Source: Parvibaculaceae bacterium
GTDB taxonomy: Bacteria > Pseudomonadota > Alphaproteobacteria > Parvibaculales > Parvibaculaceae
NCBI GenBank assembly: GCA_029209985.1
Contig: JARGNZ010000008.1
Span: forward strand, 67,054-131,053
Direction of reading: 5' to 3'
DNA length: 64,000 nucleotides
The notes under the pieces were generated by a model. The model was given only the letters and a program-made list of their open reading frames with translations, had not been told where the DNA came from and searched no databases. This document shows positions 55,628 to 64,000 of this stretch, one piece after another; the first letter of the stretch is position 1; the number at the start of each line of letters is the position of its first letter. The position numbers and the translations under genes are program-made.

Positions 55628-56608
55628 TCACACCCGCCGAGTAGGGTCTGAATGTTCCCAATCTGCCAAAAGAGCCCGCAAAGCGCTGACAAAAGCCAAC
55701 GGCTGGTCCAGCATCACATGATGGCGTGCTTGTGGAATTTCGACAATTGGTGCCGCTTTCCCGAGCAGTCCAAACATATAAGTCCCAATATCTTCTGGCA
55801 AAAGCACTGAGTATTCGCCGCGAAAGACAGCGATTCGACATTTCGTGGCTCGCAATCGTTCCGACGGATCGCCAATCGTAAAGCGCCGCCAGATGCTCGG
55901 GTCAAATTTCCACGTATAGCCACCCGAAATTTTCTTCAGTGACATTTTCGCGATGTAATCGAGAATATATTGATTTTCGCAAGGCTGCGGGGGCGCCAAC
56001 CGGAACCGCTCATGCGCCTGCTCAAAGGTAGAATAAATTCTATGAGGTCGCCCGCGTCGGCTAGGAGGCGAGTGCTGGCGGTCTGGGGGATTTACCGGAC
56101 TATCAACAATGATCGTGCCCGCCAACCGCTCGCCGTAAAGCGCACCAGCCAAAATCGTCGCAAAGCCCCCAAAGGAATGACCAACGATAATCGGCGCTTC
56201 TTCATTATCGAAAAAGCCCGCGTCTTCGCACACAGCCATCAGCTCTTCGGCAAATAATTCCATTGAATAATGCGACCGGTGGCCACTATCGCCCATGCCT
56301 GAAAGATCCATGGCCACAACGCAATATTCCCGCGCCAAAAACGGTGCAATGAAGGACCACCAATAGGCATGCGCACCATTGCCGTGCACAAGCAGCAAGC
56401 CCGGCTTTTCAGGGTCTCCCCAGCGCAAATAATGCACAGGGACGCCTTCCACATCCACGTAAAACGAATCTGCTTTAGTCTCCACCGCACGGGTAAACCA
56501 AAGAGGTGCATCACGCACAATCGGCCCCTCAGCATCGCCGGGTGCCAAACTAAATTGAGTGTCGCCAACTTTTTGATCCGCGACTAAAGGGTTATCTTTT
56601 TCACTCAT
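55628..56608 (-). CDS. Alpha/beta hydrolase
   Basis: The 326-aa protein has an alpha/beta-hydrolase core with LLLVHGNGAHAYWW (oxyanion region), the nucleophile elbow IIVGHSFGGFAT, and a C-terminal catalytic His in ARHHVMLDQP. An N-terminal extension of 50 residues (acidic) precedes the fold. Substrate unknown. The start overlaps the thioesterase stop by 4 bases (ATGA), so the two are likely to act in one pathway such as acyl or aromatic ester turnover. Confidence 0.88.
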   Translation of the reverse strand: MSEKDNPLVADQKVGDTQFSLAPGDAEGPIVRDAPLWFTRAVETKADSFYVDVEGVPVHYLRWGDPEKPGLLLVHGNGAHAYWWSFIAPFLAREYCVVAMDLSGMGDSGHRSHYSMELFAEELMAVCEDAGFFDNEEAPIIVGHSFGGFATILAGALYGERLAGTIIVDSPVNPPDRQHSPPSRRGRPHRIYSTFEQAHERFRLAPPQPCENQYILDYIAKMSLKKISGGYTWKFDPSIWRRFTIGDPSERLRATKCRIAVFRGEYSVLLPEDIGTYMFGLLGKAAPIVEIPQARHHVMLDQPLAFVSALRALLADWEHSDPTRRV

Positions 56609-57126
56609 TTCAGTCCAGACTTTCGCTCTAGGCCCTTATAAACAGCAGTTCCCGTCATCAGCACACGCTCCGCGCACCACAATTGGCCTTTGGTTGTCAC
56701 AAACCCATCTATATCGGAGGTGATATCGCCCCCGCCTTCCACCCACTCCCCAAGTTGGGCAGAGGACAGAAAATCAGTCATCAAACGAACGGTGACCCAT
56801 TTGTCATAAGTATGCCCTACTGCCATACCAAAACAAACATCTGCAAACGCAGAAAGCATGCCACCGTGACAGGTCCCATTGCCATTCAAATGATGTTTTT
56901 GGACAAAAAAACCGCGCCGCGCGGTGCCATTGGAAAATTCGCGGCCATATACGGGGCCCATCTGCGCCCCAAACCCAGAAGTCCAGGTCAGCAGCTCAAA
57001 GCCATCTGGAGGGCAAGGTTGGGCGGGATCCGTTGCAGGCTCATACTGGTCTGCAGCTTGAACACCAAGCACACCAGCATCGCCGTCTCTTTGACGGTTT
57101 TCTATCACTTCAAGGGAATCGGTCAT
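56605..57126 (-). CDS. PaaI-type hot-dog thioesterase
   Basis: The 173-aa protein has the hot-dog fold core KHHLNGNGTCHGGMLSAFAD, with HGGMLSAFADVCFGMAVG as the PaaI/YdiI signature and the helix that carries the catalytic Asp/Asn. The start has GAGG 5 bases upstream. It likely hydrolyses an acyl- or phenylacyl-CoA. Located between the ABC1 kinase-like gene and the alpha/beta hydrolase on the same strand. Confidence 0.85.
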   Translation of the reverse strand: MTDSLEVIENRQRDGDAGVLGVQAADQYEPATDPAQPCPPDGFELLTWTSGFGAQMGPVYGREFSNGTARRGFFVQKHHLNGNGTCHGGMLSAFADVCFGMAVGHTYDKWVTVRLMTDFLSSAQLGEWVEGGGDITSDIDGFVTTKGQLWCAERVLMTGTAVYKGLERKSGLK

Positions 57127-57157
57127 GTCGTCCTCACGCAACTACGTGACACCGAAA

Positions 57158-58534
57158 TCAGGAGGGAGATGGCACGCCAGCCTTGTTTAGCGCCATTTCT
57201 TGCCGTTTTTCAAGCTTTCTAGGGTCAAAACCCTCAAAAGTTTCATTAAAAAGACGGTAGAAGTTCAACTCAGCACCCAAATGTAGAAAAACGCCTCCCA
57301 ACCCAATCGCGGCACGGTCCATAAAGACAAATTCTTTGGGCGGCGTAACCGGTCCATGCTGCTTAAGAGCTTTGTGCACAGCCATCGCTTCCTTGCGCCC
57401 ATATTCTCCCGGCGTCACACCGTCCGCAATAGAACGCACACGGTCATCCAACATCGGCCCATAAATAAATTGCGCCCAGACATTCAGCGTATCCACCAGC
57501 TCATTCGAAAGCCCCTGAAAGCCCCAGATTTCATAGGCGGCGACAGAACGGTCCCGGTCATCGGTCAAAAGGGCTTGGTAAAGCTCAGATATCCCCTCAA
57601 CAAATCCGGGGCGGAAAACCCGAATACAGCCAAAATCGAGCAAATTAAGCGTCAAATCTTCGCGTACAGAATAATTGCCCAAATGCGGGTCCCCATGGAT
57701 CACCGCATATTGGTTAAAAGGCAGCCACCACGCCAAGAACATGGCTTCCGCAATCTGATTACGCTCTGCCAAGCTCCGATCCTTAAACGAGAGCATGGGA
57801 CGGCCCTCCAACCAGCTCATCGATAAAAGCCGCCCAGTCGAAAGCTCAGGCTGGCATTCAGGGATATGCACGCGCGGCTCATGAGCAAAAATATCCCCGT
57901 AAAGCCGCATATGCGCCGCTTCCCGTGTGTAATCCAGCTCCTCGCGGAGCCGGTCACCAATCTCAACCGCCATTTGCGATGTATCCACAGAGCCATCAAT
58001 ACGGCGCTGCAAGGAAAACAACATCGATAATTGAGAAAGGTCTGCTTCTACAGCCGATTGCATATCTGGATATTGTAATTTGCACGCAAGGGCTGTCCCT
58101 TCAAGGGTGGTCGCTTTGTGCACCTGCCCAAGCGATGCGGCAGCGCAGGCATCTTTTTCAAAGCTACCAAAGCGCCCTTCCCAATTTGCCCCCAACTCCG
58201 ATCGCATCCGCCGTTTAACGAACAATCGCGACATAGGAGGGGCAGCAGACTGCAATTCTGAAAGCTCAGCTGCGTATTCTGGAGGTAAAAAGTCAGGAAT
58301 AGTGGCAAACATTTGCGCCACCTTCATCATGGGGCCTTTTAAGTCACCCAGAGCGTCTTTCAGCGCCCGCGCATTATCTTCCGGCGTGCCACTGCCCATC
58401 AGTTTTTGGCCCGCCATACGCGCTGCAAAGCCACCCATATTGGCACCGACCTTTGCATACCGCCCAACCCGTCGCCCAAGTCGATTGGCCTCTTGGTCTC
58501 TTACAGCTTGGTCATCGTCTTTTGAATCACTCAC
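57158..58534 (-). CDS. ABC1/AarF/UbiB-like atypical kinase
   Basis: This protein-kinase-like (PKL) family member (458 aa) has the diagnostic AAASLGQVHKATT (Ala-rich loop), QVH, RLREELDYTREA, VIHGDPHLGNYSV (catalytic loop) and NLLDFGCIR (metal loop). The usual KxGQ motif reads KVAQ (PMMKVAQMFATI), a Gly-to-Ala change. I prefer the GTG at 58532-58534: it has GGAGG 9 bases upstream and overlaps the pepF stop by 8 bases. The ATG 24 bases further up would overlap by 32. Family members support ubiquinone synthesis or lipid homeostasis; the exact role here is unknown. Confidence 0.85.
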   Translation of the reverse strand: MSDSKDDDQAVRDQEANRLGRRVGRYAKVGANMGGFAARMAGQKLMGSGTPEDNARALKDALGDLKGPMMKVAQMFATIPDFLPPEYAAELSELQSAAPPMSRLFVKRRMRSELGANWEGRFGSFEKDACAAASLGQVHKATTLEGTALACKLQYPDMQSAVEADLSQLSMLFSLQRRIDGSVDTSQMAVEIGDRLREELDYTREAAHMRLYGDIFAHEPRVHIPECQPELSTGRLLSMSWLEGRPMLSFKDRSLAERNQIAEAMFLAWWLPFNQYAVIHGDPHLGNYSVREDLTLNLLDFGCIRVFRPGFVEGISELYQALLTDDRDRSVAAYEIWGFQGLSNELVDTLNVWAQFIYGPMLDDRVRSIADGVTPGEYGRKEAMAVHKALKQHGPVTPPKEFVFMDRAAIGLGGVFLHLGAELNFYRLFNETFEGFDPRKLEKRQEMALNKAGVPSPS

Positions 58535-60317
58535 CCTCAAGCGCCTCCAGCTCATCAATCAACCCGCTGATCACAGACAATCCCCGCGACCAGAAAGTGG
58601 GATCACTCGCATCCAGCCCAAAAGGTTCGAGTAATTCTTTATGGCGCAATGTGCCACCCGCCCGCAGCGCGGCAAAATACTTCTGATCAAAGCCGTCTGG
58701 CGCCTCTTGGTAAACCGCATACAGGGAATTAACCAAACAATCGCCAAATGAATAGGCATAGACATAAAACGGGGAATGAATGAAATGCGGGATATAGGCC
58801 CAATAGGTTTCATAACCCGCGCCCAAGTTTACGCTCGGCCCTAAGCTTTCCACCTGAACCGACATCCACGCGGCATTAATATCCTCAACAGTTAACTCGC
58901 CAGCCACACGCGCTTCATGCACCTTGCGTTCAAATTGATAGAACGCGGTTTGGCGCACGGCTGTATTGATCATGTCTTCAACTTTAGAAGCCAGCATAAT
59001 ACGGCGCTGCTCTACTGTTTTGGTATTCGCCAACAACTGCCGGAAGGTCAGCATTTCCCCAAACACACTTGCCGTCTCTGCAAGCGTGAGCGGTGTTTCA
59101 GCCATCAATAATCCTTGGTCAGCTGCCAAACGTTGATGCACCCCGTGCCCAAGCTCGTGCGCCAAGGTCATCACATCACGAGTACGTCCCAAATAATTCA
59201 ACAGCACATAGGGGTGAGCAGAGGGAATCGTCGGGTGTGAAAACGCTCCCGGCGCTTTTCCCGCGCGCGGTGCTGCATCGATCCAGCCTTGCGTAAAAAA
59301 TGGTTCGGCAAGCTCTGCCATCTCCGGCGCAAATCCTCGGTAAGCATCCAAGACAATATCTTGCGCCTCCCCCCATGCAATGCGCTCACCACCATCTCCC
59401 GGCAAGGGCGCGTTCCGGTCCCAATGCTCCAGCTTTTCTAAGCCAAGCCATTTGGCTTTCAGCGCATAATAGCGATGTGAAATATCTGGATACGAATCAC
59501 GGACCGCATCCACCAGCGCACTAACAACATCACTTTCCACTCGGTTAGAAATATGGCGCGGGGTGGCAACATCATCATACCCACGCCAGCGCTTTTCAAT
59601 TTCCATATCTTTCATCAGCGTGTTGTAGATATGCGAAAACACTGGCAGCTGTGTTTGGAATGTCGTTGAAAGCGCCTGAGCGGCAACTTGCCGTTTTCCA
59701 CGGTCCACATCAGACAACTGGTCCAAGGTGGCCTCCAGAGGCAGACTTTGCCCCGAGACATCGAATCGCAACCGGGCCATCGTATCGTCAAACAACCGAT
59801 TCCACGCTGCACGCCCCGTTACCGACTTTTCCAATAGCAAACGTTCTTGGGCATCATCCAATTGGAACGGCTTTTCCAATCGCAAATCCCGCAACCAAGG
59901 CCGATACCGCTCCAATGCAGAACAATCAACCATCAAGTTTTCTAACTGATGATCTGAAATATCATTCAGCTCAAGGGGAAAAAACAGCATGTCAGCCGAA
60001 ATCGTCGCAGCCTGTGCCTGCACATCACCGTAAAGCTTGCCATGGGCTGGCGCGGTTGTATCCGTCGCATACAGCAAGCCAGCATAGGAATAAAGCCGAC
60101 CCAGAATTTCTTCCAGCGCTTCAAATTCTCCAATAGCCCCCGCAAGCGCAGCCCCATCCCCTGCCTGCGCCAAAGAACCCACCTGTCCTTTGTAGCGTGC
60201 GGAGAAATCTTTAGCGCCCTGCGTTACCGTTGCAATGTCATCCGCGACTTTTGGATCTACGGGAGCCTCATAAAGAGCTGACAAATCCCAAACCGGTAAC
60301 GCTTCTTGCTTAATCAT
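58527..60317 (-). CDS. pepF: M3 family oligoendopeptidase (PepF-like)
   Basis: The 596-aa zinc peptidase has the active site VMTLAHELGHGVHQRLA (HELGH with the third ligand Glu further on) and HPYVLLNYLGRTRD upstream. PYVYAYSFGDCLVNSLY near the end is a family signature. The ATG at 60315-60317 is chosen because conservation begins there. It cleaves oligopeptides in the cytosol. Its end overlaps the ABC1-like gene. Confidence 0.92.
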   Translation of the reverse strand: MIKQEALPVWDLSALYEAPVDPKVADDIATVTQGAKDFSARYKGQVGSLAQAGDGAALAGAIGEFEALEEILGRLYSYAGLLYATDTTAPAHGKLYGDVQAQAATISADMLFFPLELNDISDHQLENLMVDCSALERYRPWLRDLRLEKPFQLDDAQERLLLEKSVTGRAAWNRLFDDTMARLRFDVSGQSLPLEATLDQLSDVDRGKRQVAAQALSTTFQTQLPVFSHIYNTLMKDMEIEKRWRGYDDVATPRHISNRVESDVVSALVDAVRDSYPDISHRYYALKAKWLGLEKLEHWDRNAPLPGDGGERIAWGEAQDIVLDAYRGFAPEMAELAEPFFTQGWIDAAPRAGKAPGAFSHPTIPSAHPYVLLNYLGRTRDVMTLAHELGHGVHQRLAADQGLLMAETPLTLAETASVFGEMLTFRQLLANTKTVEQRRIMLASKVEDMINTAVRQTAFYQFERKVHEARVAGELTVEDINAAWMSVQVESLGPSVNLGAGYETYWAYIPHFIHSPFYVYAYSFGDCLVNSLYAVYQEAPDGFDQKYFAALRAGGTLRHKELLEPFGLDASDPTFWSRGLSVISGLIDELEALEGE

Positions 60318-60519
60318 TATGATCTTTCTATCGAACGTTTGCAGCGCAATGTTTACAGTCCATGAGCTGACAGTCACCAAATACCTTCAACATATATCGG
60401 CCCTTGGGCCTCACACTTCAACATTATGCGATCTAGAAGGCCAGACCTGACCGCATAAAGATACAGCCTTAGAGTCGCAGCCTCGTTATTCAAAGTTCCC
60501 GGAAACCTGCCCATAAAAA

Positions 60520-60547
60520 AAGGGCCTCGGCGAATGCCGAGGCCCTT
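60520..60547 (-). terminator. Strong terminator of the OmpA lipoprotein gene
   Basis: A perfect 12-bp stem AAGGGCCTCGGC with its complement has a 4-base loop, followed on the minus strand by TTTTTATGG. It lies 25 bases past the stop. Confidence 0.95.
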
Positions 60548-60571
60548 CTCATATCGGTTGAAACAACCGAA

Positions 60572-61414
60572 TTAGTCCATCGATACGACAGCACGACGGT
60601 TAAGAGGTTCGCGTACACCGTCACCGGTAGATACTGCGAGATCGCTCTCACCATATGTTGACGCGCTAGATACAGTTGCGTTTTGTGCACTAAGAGCACC
60701 AGCAACTGAGTTAGCACGACGCTGACCAAGACCTTTGTTGTAAGCTGCGCTACCGGACGTATCCGTGTAACCAGCAACAGACAAGGAAGAGCTGCCAACT
60801 GAAGAGGCAATCTCATCAACCACAGCTTGCGCTGCAGATGTCAGGTTGAACTTGTTGTATCCGAAGTAAATAGTCCAAGGACCCATTTTCTTCGCTTCAC
60901 ATTCTGTAAGCGCTTCATAGAAAGCAGCTTTTTCGGCTTCTGCGCGGTTTGGTTGAACTGGACCACCGGCGCCACCAAAATGAGAGCCTTCAACGCCCCA
61001 TTTGTTGTCGCTAGCTTGTTCTACCCAACCATCGTAGTAGCGCTGAGCTTTAGCACATGCACAAGCACGATCGCCTTCACGACCGCCATTGTCCAAAGCA
61101 GCCATCAGGCGCGAACGCCCAGATTGCAGCTCGCCAAGATCAGATGCTAGAACACCGTGGTTTGCCGGATCGTATGGCAACACGGTTTCACCAGCAGCAG
61201 CAGCGCGACCTTTTTTCACGATTGCAGCGGTATCAACCCAGTTGCAATCTACATAGGCTTCGGACGTTGCCCGATCCTGATATTCCCGAGCAAGACACGC
61301 GTTAAACGTGTCGCCAGAAATAGTTTCTTCTAGATACGATTCTGCATGCCAGGTGCCGCAAGCTGCTAGCCCTAGAAATGCCCCCATCGCAATCAGCCGG
61401 GATAGTATTTTCAT
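60572..61414 (-). CDS. OmpA-like outer-membrane lipoprotein
   Basis: From MKILSRLIAMGAFLGLAACG (GGAGA upstream) the product is 280 aa with a lipobox at residues 16-19, so it is a lipoprotein. The N-terminal 160 residues are unfamiliar and hold four Cys (in NACLAREY, VDCNW and CACAKAQRYYDGW). The C-terminal domain from about 185 is OmpA-type: VAGYTDTSGSAAYNKGLGQR with the peptidoglycan Asp and Arg, and NRRAVVSMD at the end. It likely ties the outer membrane to peptidoglycan. Monocistronic. Confidence 0.88.
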   Translation of the reverse strand: MKILSRLIAMGAFLGLAACGTWHAESYLEETISGDTFNACLAREYQDRATSEAYVDCNWVDTAAIVKKGRAAAAGETVLPYDPANHGVLASDLGELQSGRSRLMAALDNGGREGDRACACAKAQRYYDGWVEQASDNKWGVEGSHFGGAGGPVQPNRAEAEKAAFYEALTECEAKKMGPWTIYFGYNKFNLTSAAQAVVDEIASSVGSSSLSVAGYTDTSGSAAYNKGLGQRRANSVAGALSAQNATVSSASTYGESDLAVSTGDGVREPLNRRAVVSMD

Positions 61415-61919
61415 CCCAATCTCCGTCATAAGCTTTTTCGACTAACCACTACCCCTCGCGAGTAGCAGCCCGGACCCCACGGGTTCGCCTTATCCCTTCA
61501 TAGATCGCATAGATCAATCTATTGCATCAATGAAAAACGTCTGAACTTCACCGTTTAGACCTAATGAGTCACTTCACCGCAACACTTCTAATCCAACAAA
61601 ATCAATTAATTAGCGGCTCCCGACCATAATTTACGAGAATCCCCTAAAGAAGTGTGACTTTTTTATGCATCTGCCAAAAACAACATCATTTTAATACTAA
61701 AACCTCGCACTTATGTTTGAAACGTATTTTACCTGCCTCTTTCTTTCTTCAAACCACTGCTTGTCCACAATGAGACACTTTCGGCCCCAAGAAGGTAAAT
61801 CCCTTAAACTCGTCTTTACCTGTCTGCATCATTATGACCCAAACCCGGCACGTGCCGGATGGGGGATTAAAAGGTGCGTGGCGCAACCCACACACATTGT
61901 TGGTAGAGGTTAATAGGGT
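61415..61919. other. Divergent region between the OmpA lipoprotein and the sigma-54 activator
   Basis: A 505-base A/T-rich stretch with promoters for two divergent genes. It contains a perfect 14-bp palindrome at 61845-61858. No gene is convincing. Confidence 0.45.
61845..61858. promoter_or_regulatory. Perfect 14-bp palindrome CCGGCACGTGCCGG
   Basis: It lies 61 bases before the ATG of the response regulator. A dyad of this type and place suggests a dimeric regulator binding site, or an RNA hairpin in the leader; it has no T tail, so it is not a terminator. Confidence 0.6.
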
Positions 61920-63467
61920 ATGACGCATACGATCCTGATCGTAGATGATGATCCAGCGCAACGCCGCATACTAGAGGAAGTCGTCAAACGCGACGGCTAC
62001 CGCGCCATCACAGCGCAAAGCGGCCAAGAAGCCTTGGACAAAGTGATGAACGCAGGCACCGGGGCCAGCGAAGTCGCCATGGTCATCCTCGATTTAATTA
62101 TGCCTGAAATGGACGGCATGGAGGTGCTGGAACGTCTGCGTCCAACACACCCCTCTCTACCTGTCATTGTTCTCACGGCTCATGGCGGCATTGAAACCGT
62201 CGTAAAAGCCATGCGGGCAGGTGCTGATGACTTTGTTGTCAAACCTGTCAGCCCAGAGCGTTTGCATGTGTCGATTCGCAACGCCCTCAAGGTCACAGCC
62301 TTAACCGGAGAAATTTCACGTCTCCAAAAGAAAAAGACAGGCGCCCTTACATTTGATGACATCATTGCGGGCAGCCCCGCCATGACCAACGTCTTAAAAC
62401 TCGGCAAACGTGCGGCCCAATCAACCATCCCCGTTCTCATCGAAGGTGAAAGCGGCGTGGGTAAAGAAGTCGTTGCCGCTGCCATACAAGGCGAAAGCGC
62501 CCGGGTTGGCGCGCCCTTCATTACCGTAAACTGTGGTGCCTTGCCCGAAAACCTTGTGGAAAGCATTCTCTTTGGACATGAAAAAGGGGCATTTACCGGC
62601 GCCAATGAAAAACATGCGGGTAAATTTGTCGAAGCCAATGGTGGCACGCTCTTTCTAGATGAAATCGGCGAACTCCCACTCGACATGCAAGTCAAATTGC
62701 TCCGCGCCATTCAAGAAGGCGAAGTAGACCCGGTTGGCGCGAAGAAACCTGTCAAAGTAGACATTCGGTTGATTTCCGCTACCAACCGCGATCTCATTCA
62801 AATGGTAAAAGACGGAGACTTCCGGGAAGACCTTTTCTATCGCCTCAATGTCTTCCCCATGACCATTCCCCCTTTGCGCCAGCGTAAAGATGATTTGCCA
62901 GCACTCATTGCGCACTTCACCCGCCGCCTTTCAGCAGAAGAAGGCAAGCCTGTGATGGGCATTGCCCCCGACGCATTAAATTTGCTATCCGCGTTTGATT
63001 GGCCCGGCAATGTGCGTCAACTCGAAAACACCATTTTCCGCGCGGTTGTTTTGTGTGATGGCGACATGCTGTCTCTTGCAGACTTCCCTCAAATTGCCAG
63101 CCAAGTTGAGGGCTTTGAGCAAGCCTTGCTCACCCCTGACCTGAACTCTCAGATGGTCGGACAAGCAGCGCCCCAAACACCAGGCAGCCAAATGTCTGAG
63201 CCATCCGCAATGATTGGCGACAATTCCCGCCATACACTTGCTGACTTTGCCCGCTCAAACTTCGGATCATCGTATGAAGAAAACGTCGAAGTCACCGACG
63301 ACACAGGCAACATGCGTAAGCTTGAAGACATTGAGGCGGATCTCATTCGTCTGGCAATAGAGAAGTACAAAGGGCATATGTCCGAAGTGGCCCGCCGCTT
63401 GGGCATTGGCCGCTCTACTCTTTACCGTAAGGTCAGAGAACTTGGGCTAGACGTGCGCGGTGACTAA
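61920..63467 (+). CDS. Sigma-54-dependent response regulator (NtrC family)
   Basis: The 515-aa protein has a receiver domain (residues 1-120, phosphoacceptor Asp58 in VILDLIMPEMDG, acids at 9-11), then the AAA+ domain with Walker A GESGVGKE, GAFTGANEKHAG for sigma-54 contact, Walker B GGTLFLDEIGELPLD and the sensor R-finger region REDLFYRLNVFPM. The C-terminal Fis-type helix-turn-helix is GHMSEVARRLGIGRSTLYRK. A 100-residue spacer separates the last two. No histidine kinase is adjacent, so it is an orphan. Confidence 0.94.
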   Translation: MTHTILIVDDDPAQRRILEEVVKRDGYRAITAQSGQEALDKVMNAGTGASEVAMVILDLIMPEMDGMEVLERLRPTHPSLPVIVLTAHGGIETVVKAMRAGADDFVVKPVSPERLHVSIRNALKVTALTGEISRLQKKKTGALTFDDIIAGSPAMTNVLKLGKRAAQSTIPVLIEGESGVGKEVVAAAIQGESARVGAPFITVNCGALPENLVESILFGHEKGAFTGANEKHAGKFVEANGGTLFLDEIGELPLDMQVKLLRAIQEGEVDPVGAKKPVKVDIRLISATNRDLIQMVKDGDFREDLFYRLNVFPMTIPPLRQRKDDLPALIAHFTRRLSAEEGKPVMGIAPDALNLLSAFDWPGNVRQLENTIFRAVVLCDGDMLSLADFPQIASQVEGFEQALLTPDLNSQMVGQAAPQTPGSQMSEPSAMIGDNSRHTLADFARSNFGSSYEENVEVTDDTGNMRKLEDIEADLIRLAIEKYKGHMSEVARRLGIGRSTLYRKVRELGLDVRGD

Positions 63468-63489
63468 ACCGCCCGCTCTCCCGAAACAC

Positions 63490-63523
63490 AAAAGCCGCGC
63501 CCAAAGTTTTGGACGCGGCTTTT
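63490..63523. terminator. Bidirectional terminator after the sigma-54 activator
   Basis: AAAAGCCGCG/CGCGGCTTTT with an inner CCAAA/TTTGG pairing is followed by GTTTTAAA on the plus strand. The mirrored strand gives a T run for the convergent DUF2312 gene. Confidence 0.92.
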
Positions 63524-63554
63524 GTTTTAAATACGTACGTATTAAGCGGGGTGC

Positions 63555-63824
63555 TTAATCAATCGCCATACCGAGCGCATGTAAGTAAAGGTCCAATAAC
63601 GCTTGCTCTTCTTGGCGCTCAGCAGTTTCTTTCTTACGCAGCGAAACCACTTTCCGCATAATCTTCACATCAAAGCCGGTGCCTTTGGCTTCCAAATAAA
63701 TCTCTTTGATGTCCGCCGCAATCGCGGCTTTTTCTTCTTCCAATCGCTCAATCCGCTGAATAAAAGCATGTAATTGATCGTGCGCAATTGTGCTGGCCCC
63801 AACGGGACTACTGCCATCAGCCAT
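63555..63824 (-). CDS. DUF2312 family protein
   Basis: The true start is the ATG at 63822-63824 with AGGAG 8 bases upstream, giving 89 aa. The core [40 protein letters not shown] and [20 protein letters not shown] is the GapR/DUF2312 type. Caulobacter GapR is a nucleoid-associated protein that binds overtwisted DNA ahead of replication forks, and the family matches this product closely, so that function is likely. Upstream bases to 64000 hold its promoter region and no other gene. Confidence 0.93.
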   Translation of the reverse strand: MADGSSPVGASTIAHDQLHAFIQRIERLEEEKAAIAADIKEIYLEAKGTGFDVKIMRKVVSLRKKETAERQEEQALLDLYLHALGMAID

Positions 63825-64000
63825 GATTGGTCTCCTGAAAACGGTAGGGCCAGAAACAATTCCAGGCCCCGCTATCTCAAATGCAAAAGGGCTCGCACCA
63901 TAAGTGCCCCCTCGTCCCCTCGCAAGCATTGCCATCAACAAATCTGTGGATGCCTGCAGCGCCTTGACTTATCCGCCCTATTTATGGGCCTTTTGGGCCG

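Noticed and set aside
1-64000. CRISPR arrays, tRNA genes, prophage or insertion sequences
   Set aside because: I saw no spaced direct repeats, no cloverleaf with a GGTTCGAATCC-type arm, and no transposase, integrase or phage structural gene.

Overview
The window looks like a chromosomal segment of a marine-type alphaproteobacterium, most likely from the Rhodobiaceae/Parvibaculales or a nearby Hyphomicrobiales lineage. The evidence is the gene content and order: a tol-pal/ruv block running yebC-ruvCAB-ybgC-tolQRAB-pal-cpoB-tilS-ftsH-folP-glmM, the alphaproteobacterial families DUF1013 (TrcR), DUF1465, DUF1192, DUF2312, DUF4164, PAS_5 and COQ9, a three-subunit proton-translocating transhydrogenase, and a 49-residue aa3-oxidase subunit IV. 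Base composition is moderate and even. I saw no tRNA, rRNA, CRISPR array, prophage or insertion sequence. Nearly all genes are intact housekeeping genes.

Region 1 (1-20053, all minus strand). In transcription order this holds DUF4164 and zapA, 6S RNA, fau, ymdB, a structured intergenic stretch of unknown role, yebC, the Holliday-junction genes ruvCAB, the Tol-Pal envelope machine (ybgC, tolQ, tolR, tolA, tolB, pal, cpoB), tilS, the membrane protease ftsH, a dihydropteroate synthase (folP), glmM, thiD and a truncated phzF. The folP product is the most striking protein here. It does not look like a standard FolP. It matches the sulfonamide-insensitive Sul enzymes, above all Sul2, in length and in its signature motifs, and it lies directly upstream of glmM.

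Region 2 (20054-33517, plus strand). A central carbon operon (tkt-gap-pgk-class I fba) ends at a strong terminator. An intergenic stretch with a pair of inverted REP-like hairpins follows, then thiE-like and sel1-repeat genes, efp and an inositol monophosphatase. The region closes with a three-gene envelope cluster: a Pro/Ala-rich OmpA-like protein, a MotA/TolQ-like channel subunit and a MotB-like peptidoglycan-binding subunit. It resembles a second Tol-like, proton-driven cell-envelope complex.

Region 3 (33518-46223, mixed strands). This has a paraoxonase-like protein and an ABC exporter (minus), rpmE (plus), DUF1465 and DUF1192 (minus), a PIG3-type quinone oxidoreductase and TrcR (plus), a PrpE-type acyl-CoA synthetase (minus), a TauE/SafE permease (plus), a small unknown protein (minus), a second acyl-CoA synthetase (plus) and a small DUF465 protein.

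Region 4 (46224-64000). This has a second DUF465 gene, a GGDEF diguanylate cyclase, purE-purK, a PAS protein, COQ9 and def, rpsU, the pntA1-pntA2-pntB transhydrogenase operon, the small oxidase subunit, a set of pepF / ABC1-kinase / thioesterase / hydrolase genes with overlapping or close ends, an OmpA lipoprotein, an orphan sigma-54 activator preceded by a perfect 14-bp palindrome, and a DUF2312 gene. Many transcription units end in clear intrinsic terminators, several of them shared by convergent genes.

Limits: every identification was made by reading the sequence and recalling protein families. No database search, alignment program or folding program was run.
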